This document shows, one piece after another, positions 1 to 7,280 of a stretch of 42,161 bases of DNA; position 1 is the first letter of the stretch; every line of letters starts with the position of its first letter. The translations under genes and the position numbers were made by a program. Source of the DNA: Treponema bryantii (GTDB lineage Bacteria; Spirochaetota; Spirochaetia; Treponematales; Treponemataceae); assembly GCA_015061465.1 (NCBI GenBank), contig SUWN01000019.1, forward strand, positions 1 to 42,161, in the 5' to 3' direction. The notes under the pieces were generated by a model. That model saw only the letters and a program-made list of their open reading frames with translations, did not search any database and was not told where the DNA came from.

Positions 1-70
1 GTTTTATTTCTTTTAGACACATTAATTCGCATAATTGAATTTTTCGTAAAGTTTCACCTTGTACTACCAT
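1..70 (-). CDS. LicD-like phosphotransferase, N-terminal fragment cut by the window edge
   Basis: An ATG at 68-70 on the minus strand opens a frame that runs off the window. A GAGG Shine-Dalgarno lies about 5 nt upstream. The visible 23 residues begin MVVQGETLRKIQLCELMCLK. The pattern L-x-x-I-Q-x-x-E-L-x-x-L-K-E-I resembles the start of LicD-family proteins, which transfer phosphocholine or similar head groups from CDP-linked donors to surface glycans. It follows the transporter and LicC-like genes on the same strand, so it is probably the last or a late gene of that operon. The LicD call rests on a short stretch plus context; the catalytic domain is outside the window. Confidence 0.55.
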   Translation of the reverse strand, partial: MVVQGETLRKIQLCELMCLKEIK

Positions 71-93
71 ATTTTCCTCATTATCTAAGAATC

Positions 94-135
94 AAAGTGT
101 AACACAGAAAGGCAGGGCTTTCAATATTACACTTT
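94..135. other. Hairpin between the binding-protein gene and the licD-like gene
   Basis: AAAGTGTAA (94-102) pairs exactly with TTACACTTT (127-135). An inner GAAAG/CTTTC stem extends the fold. Read on the minus strand it lies between the binding-protein stop and the licD-like start. No U-run follows it in that direction, so it fits mRNA processing, stabilisation or partial attenuation better than a strong terminator. Confidence 0.4.
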
Positions 136-154
136 ATTTTATTCTTTTATAGAA

Positions 155-1138
155 TTAATACACCCATTTTTCTAATAATCTTGATTTTTCTTCTGTAGTA
201 TTATTAGACATATCACCATACGGAATATTTGTAGGGTAGTTTGGCAATGTAAACACTTTATCCACAAAAACTTGTTCTGGAAAATATTTGGCATCACAAG
301 CTGGTGTAATTTCTTTTACAAGATAATCAAAAACTTCTTTGATTTTTGCAAAATCTTTTTTTGATTCCGCTTTTTTTGTGATTGCGTGTCCGTATTGAGA
401 GAAAGGAACACCTTCTTCAAAGAAAATTATTTTTAGTGGAGCACCTTCATTTATCATTGTTACAGCTTGTGCAGTCATTCCTAATGCAACAGCAGCTTCT
501 TTTTGTACAAGTGCATTTATAGGGCCAGAACCAGAAGAAGTAAATTGAACAATATTTTCTGCGAATGCATCAAAATATTTATAAGCAGCATCTTCTCCCC
601 AAGCATTTACAAGATTTCTTAAAAACATATAACCTGTTCCAGAACTTTTTGGATTTGGCATAGAGAGAAGTCCTTTGTATTCAGGTTTAATTAAATCTTG
701 ATATGAAGTGGGTTCTGCAAGACCTTTTTCTTTTAATAACTCTGTATTGATTACGATTGCACCTGAGTTTCTACATTCAGGAAGATATTTTTTTGTTGGT
801 GTAAGCATATCTTCCATATAATTCGAGGTGTCAAAATATGATAAATCTGCAAGATAATCAGTTAGCATGTCAAAATATGTATATTCCCATGAAAGAAGAA
901 TATCACCTTCTGTTTGTAACCCTTCTGCTTTTAATTTTGCAGCCGCAGCACCACTTCCTTGATAATCCAACACAAAATTTACTTCTGGGAATTTTTTTTG
1001 TAATTCTGCAAGATAAAATTCATTTTTGTAATCTTCTGTACAAGAATAAATTACAATAGTGTTATCATCTTTGCTACAACTAACAAAACTAAGCACCATT
1101 AATAATCCCGTTAATAAAATTGATGTAATTTTTTTCAT
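155..1138 (-). CDS. ABC transporter substrate-binding lipoprotein (FbpA/PotD/PhnS-like)
   Basis: The 327-residue protein has a lipoprotein signal peptide ending LSFVSC, with Cys21 as the lipidation site. The mature part looks like a periplasmic binding protein of the iron/polyamine/2-aminoethylphosphonate group: GSGAAAAKLKAEG near residue 65, then the YQDLIKPEYKG and PNPKSSGTGY segments typical of that fold. A strong AAAGGAG lies upstream of the ATG. It follows the LicC-like gene by 23 nt in an operon with an ATPase and a fused permease, so it should capture the substrate for that importer. The ligand cannot be read from sequence. The neighbouring LicC-like and LicD-like genes suggest choline or an aminophosphonate; ferric iron is the family alternative. 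Confidence 0.85.
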   Translation of the reverse strand: MKKITSILLTGLLMVLSFVSCSKDDNTIVIYSCTEDYKNEFYLAELQKKFPEVNFVLDYQGSGAAAAKLKAEGLQTEGDILLSWEYTYFDMLTDYLADLSYFDTSNYMEDMLTPTKKYLPECRNSGAIVINTELLKEKGLAEPTSYQDLIKPEYKGLLSMPNPKSSGTGYMFLRNLVNAWGEDAAYKYFDAFAENIVQFTSSGSGPINALVQKEAAVALGMTAQAVTMINEGAPLKIIFFEEGVPFSQYGHAITKKAESKKDFAKIKEVFDYLVKEITPACDAKYFPEQVFVDKVFTLPNYPTNIPYGDMSNNTTEEKSRLLEKWVY

Positions 1139-1161
1139 AAAGCGTCTCCTTTTTTTGTATT

Positions 1162-2049
1162 TTACACATCATAACTTTTATCAATAGCCTTTAATTCATT
1201 AAAGGTATCAATTTCAATAAAATCGTCAAAAGAACATTCTCTAATTGCAATATCAAAATCATCAATATAATATTGTAAAGCAACTTGATCCCAATAACGT
1301 TCTTTTCCTCCTGGCATTTCATACACTTTTTTTATGTATTCACCAAGTTTTTTGCCATCTTCTTCAGTCCAATATGTAATTCCCATAATTTGATGACAAT
1401 TTTCTCCACCCACAGCGTAACCTGTTACTCTTCCTTTATTTTCAAACAAACACCAGTCATCTGTTCTATCTACTTTAATTCCACAGTAGTTTGATTGATA
1501 TTGATATTTTTGAATAATTTTTGGATTGTGGAGCAAAATATCGCCTTCCAAAACATAAGAATTACTTAGTAAATATCGTACACACATTGCAGAAGAAATA
1601 TTGTTTGCTTCGTTGTAAGCAGGATTTTCTACAAATTTGATATTTGGATATTTATACAAAAGTTGGTCGAATTGTTCAGATAAATATCCTCGAACAAGAT
1701 ATATTTCTTCAATTCCTGCAGCAACTACAGCATCAAGTAAAGTATCGATAATACGTTCACCTTTTACACGAACTAAAGGTTTTGGTGTATTTAAAGTAAT
1801 TGGAACCATTCTTGAACCAAATCCAGCGGCAATAAAAACTGCACGTTTTACTCTGTATGGTTCAAGGGCTTCAATTCCTTCTTTTGTAATTAATCCGTCT
1901 TTAATAAAGCCTTTTTCTTCAAGTGTTGTAAGTGTTGTATTTACGGTTCCTACAGAAAGTCCTGTTTTTTTTGCAAAATCTCTTTGAGAAAGTTTTTCTT
2001 TTGAATCTTCTGCAATTCTTAAAATTTCAAATTCTTTGAATAATAACAT
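1162..2049 (-). CDS. HTH-fused LicC-like nucleotidyltransferase
   Basis: This 295-residue protein joins two parts. Residues 1-65 form a winged-helix domain (SQRDFAKKTGLSVGTVNTTL, then a wing). Residues 68-295 are a sugar-phosphate-type nucleotidyltransferase, with AAGFGSRM at 74-81, the K-P pair at 90-91 and an EGD metal-site motif at 168-170. Such domains in LicC/PntC relatives make CDP-choline or CDP-aminoethylphosphonate from CTP. The start at 2049 is chosen because GGAG lies 6 nt upstream; the 18 extra upstream codons run through a dispersed repeat and are rejected. It sits between the permease and binding-protein genes, so transport and activation of the same head group is the natural reading. 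The HTH may make it self-regulating; this is inference. Confidence 0.8.
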   Translation of the reverse strand: MLLFKEFEILRIAEDSKEKLSQRDFAKKTGLSVGTVNTTLTTLEEKGFIKDGLITKEGIEALEPYRVKRAVFIAAGFGSRMVPITLNTPKPLVRVKGERIIDTLLDAVVAAGIEEIYLVRGYLSEQFDQLLYKYPNIKFVENPAYNEANNISSAMCVRYLLSNSYVLEGDILLHNPKIIQKYQYQSNYCGIKVDRTDDWCLFENKGRVTGYAVGGENCHQIMGITYWTEEDGKKLGEYIKKVYEMPGGKERYWDQVALQYYIDDFDIAIRECSFDDFIEIDTFNELKAIDKSYDV

Positions 2050-2073
2050 TGTATTCTCCAATTTTTTTGATAT

Positions 2074-2101
2074 AGATTCCCGCATCGAGTGCAGGAATGA
2101 C
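2074..2101 (-). repeat. 28-bp dispersed palindromic element, copy 1
   Basis: On the minus strand the element reads GTCATTC, a five-base arm, loop CTCGA, the opposite arm, then GAATCT. It can form a hairpin at 2076-2098 with one C-A mismatch. It lies in the gap between the permease stop and the LicC-like start. A second copy with different but still complementary arm bases lies at 9826-9853. Confidence 0.7.
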
Positions 2102-2118
2102 ATTCAATAATATTTATT

Positions 2119-3708
2119 TTATTTTTGCAATTTTTTGTTTAACAAATAAATTATAAATTTCATTAAAATATTTACCGTCAGAATTGTTAATGAAACAAAT
2201 GCAGCTCCTTCAACAATCATTTGTGCTTGGAACAAATTAATCATTAATGACAAAGGTTTATTTTGTGCTGTTGCAAGGAACGAAACTGCCGAAATTGTCA
2301 TCATTGAGTTTACAAAAAAGTATGAAAACATTTCTAAAATTGTTGATTTCATTTGTGGAATTAATACGTCTTTTGTCAAAAGAAATTTTCCAATTCCCAA
2401 AGTTTGTGCAACAGCTTCTAAATTCATATTTATTTTTGAAAACGAATTGTATGCTAACAAATATGGTGAAGAGAAAAAGTGCATTGTGTTTACTAAAATT
2501 AAGATTGCAAATGTTGCATAAATAAAAGTTCCTTTGAAGAAAAGCATATATGACAAACCTAAAACAAGTCCTGGAATTGCAAGAGTTGTAATTGCTACCA
2601 TGTGTAAAAATTTAGAAGTTTTTCCAGGTGACCGTGCTGAAAAATATGCTGTTCCAAATGCACAAATCGTTCCAACTATAGAAGTTAAGAATGCAATAAT
2701 CAAAGAGTTTCCAAGATAATTTAATCCACCTGTTTTTAATGTTTTTAAGATATGACTAAATGTAAAGCTCAAATTAATTGGGTATTTTTTTACAACACTT
2801 AAAATGATAAATGAAAGAATTGGAAGTAAAACAAATAAAATAATTACGTAACAAAAAACTGATGAAACAAATAAAACTGGCTTTTTAACCGTTGTTGGAA
2901 AAGGCTTTTTTGTAAAAGATGAACTAGCTTTATCTTTATTTACAATGTCCAAAACAAAAGCAATTACAGCGGGAATTAAGAAGAAAGTTCCGATTGTTGC
3001 ACCTTTTGCAAAATCAAGCATTCCAATTACTTCTTGATACATCAAAACTGGTAAAGTCATGTATTTTCCACCAATCATTAAAGGAACACCATAGTCTGTT
3101 ACAATCATTGTAAATGTTGCAAAAAATACAGAAATTAATGGTTTTCTAAAATAAGGAAATGTTACAGCCTTAAATCTTGAAAATCCACGAATATTTAACA
3201 CTGTACATGCTTCATATGGTGTGTAATCTTGATATTTTAGAATATCGCTAATCATCAAGAAAGCAACAGGAAAAGAGTACATTACAGAACCTGTTACAAC
3301 ACCACCAAAACCATAAATTGATGATTTTAAATTAAAAATATTTGTGATAATTCCGTTTGAACCAAATAACAAAATTAATCCCATTCCGTGTGAAACAGAA
3401 GGAATTAACATTGGTAAAGTAAGCAAAACGGTTATGATTGTTTTATGCCGAATTTGAGTCCTGTGTACACAAAAAGCCAACATGTAAGCTAAAACAACAG
3501 AAATTACAGTTGAAATAAAAGTTGAAACAAGAGAATTTTTTAGTGCTGTTGCAAATTGAACACCTTGAACAATTTTTTTTACATCTGCTTGGAATAAATA
3601 TGTAAGCATTTTTATTAATGGTAAAATTACAACCACAATAAAGAAAACTGACAAGAGAAGTTTTACAACATAAGTTCTATTACTATCAAAATTATTTTTC
3701 TTTAACAT
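2119..3708 (-). CDS. ABC transporter permease, two fused membrane domains
   Basis: The 529-residue hydrophobic protein contains two binding-protein-dependent permease domains in tandem, about 50-260 and 320-520, each with roughly six membrane helices. The first carries the coupling-helix-like segment YEACTVLNIRGFSRFKAVTFP and the second NLEAVAQTLGIGKFLLTKDVLIP, both E-A-x3-L-G/R type loops that touch the ATPase. This fused layout is usual for FbpB-type and some 2-aminoethylphosphonate importers. Its start overlaps the end of the ATPase gene by 17 nt, indicating translational coupling. The substrate is not determined by sequence. Confidence 0.88.
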   Translation of the reverse strand: MLKKNNFDSNRTYVVKLLLSVFFIVVVILPLIKMLTYLFQADVKKIVQGVQFATALKNSLVSTFISTVISVVLAYMLAFCVHRTQIRHKTIITVLLTLPMLIPSVSHGMGLILLFGSNGIITNIFNLKSSIYGFGGVVTGSVMYSFPVAFLMISDILKYQDYTPYEACTVLNIRGFSRFKAVTFPYFRKPLISVFFATFTMIVTDYGVPLMIGGKYMTLPVLMYQEVIGMLDFAKGATIGTFFLIPAVIAFVLDIVNKDKASSSFTKKPFPTTVKKPVLFVSSVFCYVIILFVLLPILSFIILSVVKKYPINLSFTFSHILKTLKTGGLNYLGNSLIIAFLTSIVGTICAFGTAYFSARSPGKTSKFLHMVAITTLAIPGLVLGLSYMLFFKGTFIYATFAILILVNTMHFFSSPYLLAYNSFSKINMNLEAVAQTLGIGKFLLTKDVLIPQMKSTILEMFSYFFVNSMMTISAVSFLATAQNKPLSLMINLFQAQMIVEGAAFVSLTILTVNILMKFIIYLLNKKLQK

Positions 3709-4471
3709 ATTTAATCAACGAGTCCATTTTTATTTGAAGATTATTAATAACAAAAGTATTTACAAAATCATCAGCAGGATTATTAATGATATTTTCTGGA
3801 GTATCTAATTGATGAATAATTCCTTCATTCATAATCATAATCTTTTCTGACATTGCAAAAGCTTCTTCTTGATCATGTGTAATGTAAATCATTGTGCTGC
3901 CATATTTTTTTTGAATACGTTTAAGTTCTGCACGCAAAGAAAGGCGTGTATCAACATCCAATGCACTCATTGGTTCATCAAACAAAATAATTTCTGGTTT
4001 CATTACTAAAGTTCTAGCAATTGCTACTCGTTGTTGTTGACCGCCAGAAAGGGAAGTAGGACGTTTATTTATATGTTCAGAAAGTCCAACATCATGAATT
4101 GTTTTTTCAACTTTTTCTCTGATTTGTTTTTTTGAATATTTTTCTACAAAATCTTTATTATGAAGAAGGGCATATTCGACGTTTTGTAGAACTGTCATAT
4201 TTTCGAATAAGGCATAATTTTGAAAAACAATTCCCATTCCACGTTTGGATGGATGAAGATTTGAAATATCAGAATTGTCTTTTAAAATCGAACCTGAGTC
4301 TGATTTTTCAAGTCCAATTAAAATACGTAGCAGAGTTGTTTTTCCACACCCTGAAGGACCAAGAATAGAAAGAAATTCTCCACTTTCTACAGTAAAGTTT
4401 AAATCTTTTAAAATCTGCTTTGAACCAAATGATTTGTTCAAATTGTTGATTTGTAATTTGATTTCTGACAT
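3692..4471 (-). CDS. ABC transporter ATP-binding protein
   Basis: The 259-residue protein shows Walker A GPSGCGKTT at 38-46, Q-loop FQNYALF near 83-89, the signature LSGGQQQ at 141-147, Walker B IILFDE at 161-166 and the switch His199. It belongs to the PotA/FbpC group that powers importers. At 259 residues it lacks most of the C-terminal TOBE-type regulatory region found in longer relatives of 350-370 residues. It is the first gene of the operon, with AAGG about 7 nt before the ATG. The 10-bp palindrome ATGATATCAT (4507-4516) lies just upstream and could be an operator, but nothing else supports that. Confidence 0.92.
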   Translation of the reverse strand: MSEIKLQINNLNKSFGSKQILKDLNFTVESGEFLSILGPSGCGKTTLLRILIGLEKSDSGSILKDNSDISNLHPSKRGMGIVFQNYALFENMTVLQNVEYALLHNKDFVEKYSKKQIREKVEKTIHDVGLSEHINKRPTSLSGGQQQRVAIARTLVMKPEIILFDEPMSALDVDTRLSLRAELKRIQKKYGSTMIYITHDQEEAFAMSEKIMIMNEGIIHQLDTPENIINNPADDFVNTFVINNLQIKMDSLIKYVKEK

Positions 4472-4603
4472 ATTTTAACCTTAGTTTTATAGTTTAACGT
4501 TCAAAATGATATCATATTGTAACTAAATTGAACAGTAGTATGTAATTTTTTTAAAGTTTTTTACAAAATAAAGTTAAAAAAACAAGCCCAGAAACCAACA
4601 TAG

Positions 4604-4795
4604 ATTCTGAAAAAATCAAATCCTTCTAAAGATCAAGTAAAACTGATTCAGCAAGGTGCAAATCCTCTTACAAGCACAAAACGATGCGACAACAAACTCC
4701 ACCTTGAATTAAAATCTAATGGAGTTTGTTACTTTGAAATAAAAAACGCACCAATAAAAAGCGACACAGGATTTACCTTTGGTAGATATGAATAG
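4604..4795 (+). pseudogene. Probable C-terminal remnant of a GH39-type beta-xylosidase
   Basis: In the 363-nt gap between the ATPase and GH8 genes, a plus-strand frame stays open for 63 codons without any ATG and ends at TAG 4793-4795. It encodes NPSKDQVKLIQQGANPL followed by KLHLELKSNGVCYFEI. This resembles the tail of GH39 beta-xylosidases, where an NP[ST]xEQ helix is followed by short beta strands ending in L-x-E/I. No start codon, ribosome site or upstream catalytic domain is visible, so it looks like a leftover of a deleted gene. A xylosidase beside a xylan-oligosaccharide GH8 gene makes sense. The family match is from memory of the motif and is uncertain. The rest of the gap (4472-4603) holds only the upstream region of the ATPase operon. 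Confidence 0.4.
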
Positions 4796-4798
4796 GAA

Positions 4799-4830
4799 AA
4801 TTCAGAATTCAGAATTCTGAATTCTGAATT
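4799..4830. repeat. 32-bp perfect palindrome of AATTCAG heptamers, likely terminator
   Basis: Two AATTCAG units are followed by two AATTCTG units and AATT, giving an exact 32-bp palindrome. A T-run follows on the plus strand and an A-run precedes it, so it can act as a terminator in both directions. It begins 4 nt beyond the GH8 stop and just after the remnant frame. The same heptamer is reused at 9154-9174 and 9778-9812. Confidence 0.75.
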
Positions 4831-4834
4831 TTTT

Positions 4835-5950
4835 CTAATCTGCTTTATATTTTCCACTTAGAGCTAACATTGCGAATAAATACAAACAATTGTCGTAGTA
4901 GCGACGTTCTCCAGTTCTAAGTGGAGTTTCCCAAAAGTGACGTACGATTTTTTCGGCGTTTGCTTTTGCAGCTTCTGAACATGCTAATGTTGTTTGTGCC
5001 AATGTTGCCAGAAGTCCGATTGGATGAAGTGCTTTTTCTTCAGTTCCATCTTCTTGTAAAATTGGAGTTCCGTCGATTTTGTATTTTTTGTAATCTTTTG
5101 GATCAATATCTGCAAAAAAATTGATTAAGTTATCTGCAATTTGGCTAAATCCTGTTTCTTTTCCGTTGTTATTCCACAAAACGTCCAATCCGATATTTGC
5201 GCCAGTTCTGTAAGCGTCGCTATAAAAATCTCCGTGACCTTCTGGTGGACCGTATGGATTTGGAGTTCCGTCAAAGTTTCCGTATTCTGGATTCATTCCA
5301 GTTTTTGGATGGCATGCTTTTATCAAATATTTACGACTTTCTTGAGCTGCTCGTTTCCAAAAAGGTCTGTCTGATTCATCTGCCCATAATGCAAAATAAT
5401 CATAAAAATGCATTAAATGATATGATGGGTCGCTAAATCCACAACCTGGAACAAAACGAATCAAAGCAGAATCTTTTTCCCACATAGAAATTTCGTGATG
5501 AAGACAAGTTCTCAAAATCTTTTTTGCCCAATAAGTATAATTGTAAATTCCGTCTCCATCGCCCCATTTTTTTCCAGCAAGGAACAATGCCATTGCGTAA
5601 AATTCTTCACCGTCTGGAGCAGGACCGAATGCATTTTTCTTTCCGTCAGGAGCAACTGACCAAGCAAAGTATCCTTTTAAGTAACCTTCATCCATGTACA
5701 TAAAATCCATGGAGAATTTCCACATTTTGTCAAAGTATTCTTTTTTATCCATAAGAACACACATCAACATTCCGTAAGACATTCCTTCTGTACGAGCGTC
5801 GCAGTTTCCAGTGTCCATAAAATAACCAGTTTCGTTTATACCGTCAAAATAAAAACGATTGTGTCCTTCAAAAATTGCATAAAAAGTATCATTTACACGA
5901 TTTTCGATTTCTTCTTTTGAATAACCATAATCCAAAAGTGTGTTTTTCAT
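4835..5950 (-). CDS. GH8 reducing-end xylose-releasing exo-oligoxylanase (Rex-like)
   Basis: The 371-residue protein matches the GH8 (alpha/alpha)6 fold of Rex enzymes, which remove xylose from the reducing end of xylo-oligosaccharides. Visible active-site segments are DARTEGMSYGM, with Glu55 as probable acid, FGPAPDGEEF with Asp113, and YSDAYRTGANIG, with Asp245 as probable base. There is no signal peptide, so it should act in the cytoplasm on imported oligosaccharides, as known Rex enzymes do. It starts 10 nt after the thioesterase stop on the same strand. A different GH8 specificity (chitosanase, endoglucanase) is less likely because of the length and the motif spacing. Confidence 0.88.
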   Translation of the reverse strand: MKNTLLDYGYSKEEIENRVNDTFYAIFEGHNRFYFDGINETGYFMDTGNCDARTEGMSYGMLMCVLMDKKEYFDKMWKFSMDFMYMDEGYLKGYFAWSVAPDGKKNAFGPAPDGEEFYAMALFLAGKKWGDGDGIYNYTYWAKKILRTCLHHEISMWEKDSALIRFVPGCGFSDPSYHLMHFYDYFALWADESDRPFWKRAAQESRKYLIKACHPKTGMNPEYGNFDGTPNPYGPPEGHGDFYSDAYRTGANIGLDVLWNNNGKETGFSQIADNLINFFADIDPKDYKKYKIDGTPILQEDGTEEKALHPIGLLATLAQTTLACSEAAKANAEKIVRHFWETPLRTGERRYYDNCLYLFAMLALSGKYKAD

Positions 5951-5960
5951 TTACAGTCTC

Positions 5961-6380
5961 CTATTTAATTATATTTGTTCGTACGTATTTTTTTAATTCT
6001 TCATAAAATTCAGGGAATGCTTTTTGAAGAATAATTGGAGTGCCTTTTAAGTCCAAAAAGCAATGTGAACTTGATGCACTAAATACTTCTTCATTATTAA
6101 CGGTGAAGATGTACCCAAAAGTAAGTTTTAGCGCCGAAAGTTTTTGCACATAAACTTCTATTTGTATTTCATCAGGAAAAGTTGTTGTTTTCTTAAAATT
6201 ACATTCTATATTAATAACAGGAGATGCAATTCCTTTGTTTTCCAAGTCGATAAAACTCCACCCGATTTGATCCAAAAAATCAACACGCGCTTCTTCCATA
6301 AAACGCACATAATTTGAGTGGTGCGTAATTCCCATTTTGTCTGTTTCGTAATAATTTACTTTGTGTGTATAAGGTTTCAT
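5961..6380 (-). CDS. Acyl-CoA thioesterase, YbgC/FadM hotdog family
   Basis: The 139-residue protein begins MKPYTHKVNYYETDKMGITH and carries the family motif YxETDxMGxxHHSNYxxxxEEAR, with the Asp of ETD as the expected catalytic residue. Members hydrolyse acyl-CoA or related thioesters; the substrate here is unknown. The ATG at 6380 was chosen over an in-frame TTG at 6416 because the 12 extra residues are unlike the family and lie within a promoter-like sequence. No Shine-Dalgarno is visible, and a -35/-10 pair ends 7 nt before the ATG, so the transcript may be leaderless. It lies directly upstream of the GH8 gene. Confidence 0.85.
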   Translation of the reverse strand: MKPYTHKVNYYETDKMGITHHSNYVRFMEEARVDFLDQIGWSFIDLENKGIASPVINIECNFKKTTTFPDEIQIEVYVQKLSALKLTFGYIFTVNNEEVFSASSSHCFLDLKGTPIILQKAFPEFYEELKKYVRTNIIK

Positions 6381-6387
6381 ATATACA

Positions 6388-6416
6388 ATAATTGTGATTA
6401 TGTCAAAAAAAGTCAA
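6388..6416 (-). promoter_or_regulatory. Promoter-like pair ending just before the thioesterase ATG
   Basis: On the minus strand TTGACT (6411-6416) is followed after 17 nt by AATTAT (6388-6393), leaving 7 nt to the ATG. That places transcription start at or next to the start codon. The -10 element is a weak match. Confidence 0.4.
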
Positions 6417-6496
6417 TAAAAAATCTATTGGCTTTTTGCTTGAAACATAGCTTGTTTAGATATACAATGTAAGAATACTTTATATGGAGAATTTTT

Positions 6497-7129
6497 ATGA
6501 ATAATTTTATCTTTTTAGGACCTCCAGGAGCTGGAAAAGGTTCTTTGGCAGTAAAAGTTGCTGCAGATTACAATATTCCACACATTTCAACTGGTGATAT
6601 TTTTAGAGCAAATATTAAAAACCAAACAGAACTTGGAAAAAAAGTTGATGCAATCATCAAATCAGGTGGACTTGTAAGCGATGAAATCACATGCGAACTT
6701 GTAAAAGACAGACTTTCACAAGATGATGCAAAAAACGGATTCATTCTTGATGGTTTCCCACGTACAATTCCTCAGGCAGAAATGTTTACAGCAATTTGTC
6801 CAGATGTAAAAGTTGTAAATTTTGAAATCGCAGACGAAATTGTAATCAAAAGACTTTCTACACGTCGTGTTTGTAAAGCTTGTGGAGCAAACTTCAACAT
6901 TTTAACTCTTCCACCAAAAGTAGAAGGTGTTTGTGATAAATGCGAAGGTGAATTGTTCCAACGTGATGATGATAAACAAGAATCTATCCTTCACAGAATG
7001 GATGTTTATCGCGAACAAACAGAACCTTTAATCAACTTCTACAAAGAAAAAGGCGACATCACAGATTTGGATGCTGCAATTGAAACAAGCGAATTAATGG
7101 GAATTTTCAAGGATAAATTTCCTATGTAA
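6497..7129 (+). CDS. adk: Adenylate kinase
   Basis: The 210-residue protein converts ATP and AMP to two ADP. P-loop GPPGAGKG lies at 8-15, the AMP-binding STGDIFR follows near 31-37 and the DGFPRT motif is at 85-90. The LID domain has a four-cysteine zinc site, CKAC at 126-129 and CDKC at 146-149, as in Gram-positive and spirochaetal enzymes. GGAG lies about 7 nt before the ATG. It appears to be a single-gene unit with its own terminator. Confidence 0.97.
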   Translation: MNNFIFLGPPGAGKGSLAVKVAADYNIPHISTGDIFRANIKNQTELGKKVDAIIKSGGLVSDEITCELVKDRLSQDDAKNGFILDGFPRTIPQAEMFTAICPDVKVVNFEIADEIVIKRLSTRRVCKACGANFNILTLPPKVEGVCDKCEGELFQRDDDKQESILHRMDVYREQTEPLINFYKEKGDITDLDAAIETSELMGIFKDKFPM

Positions 7130-7160
7130 TAAATAGCAAAACGTCAGTTTTTGCGCGCTG

Positions 7161-7208
7161 AATACCGTTTTACTTTTGTTTAAACAATTGTAAAACGGTA
7201 TTTTTTTT
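7161..7208 (+). terminator. Rho-independent terminator after adk
   Basis: AATACCGTTTTAC (7161-7173) pairs with GTAAAACGGTATT (7190-7202). The right arm merges into a run of T to 7208. Confidence 0.9.
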
Positions 7209-7221
7209 ATTATCTTTTTTA

Positions 7222-7261
7222 TAGACTAAATAAAATAAATCCATTATTATAATGATTACAA
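7222..7261 (+). promoter_or_regulatory. perR promoter with overlapping Per box
   Basis: TAGACT (7222-7227) and TATTAT (7245-7250) are 17 nt apart. The 15-mer TTATAATGATTACAA at 7247-7261 matches the PerR box TTATAATNATTATAA at all positions but one and overlaps the -10 element. Binding there would block transcription, so negative autoregulation by the downstream PerR-type protein is expected. Confidence 0.7.
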
Positions 7262-7280
7262 TTTTATAAAGGAAACAACT

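Noticed and set aside
838..1059. Plus-strand open frame within the binding-protein gene
   Set aside because: It lies wholly inside a well-supported minus-strand gene and has no ribosome site or family likeness.
2050..2103. An 18-codon upstream extension of the LicC-like protein
   Set aside because: It runs through the 28-bp dispersed hairpin, has no family likeness, and the downstream ATG at 2049 has a clear GGAG ribosome site.
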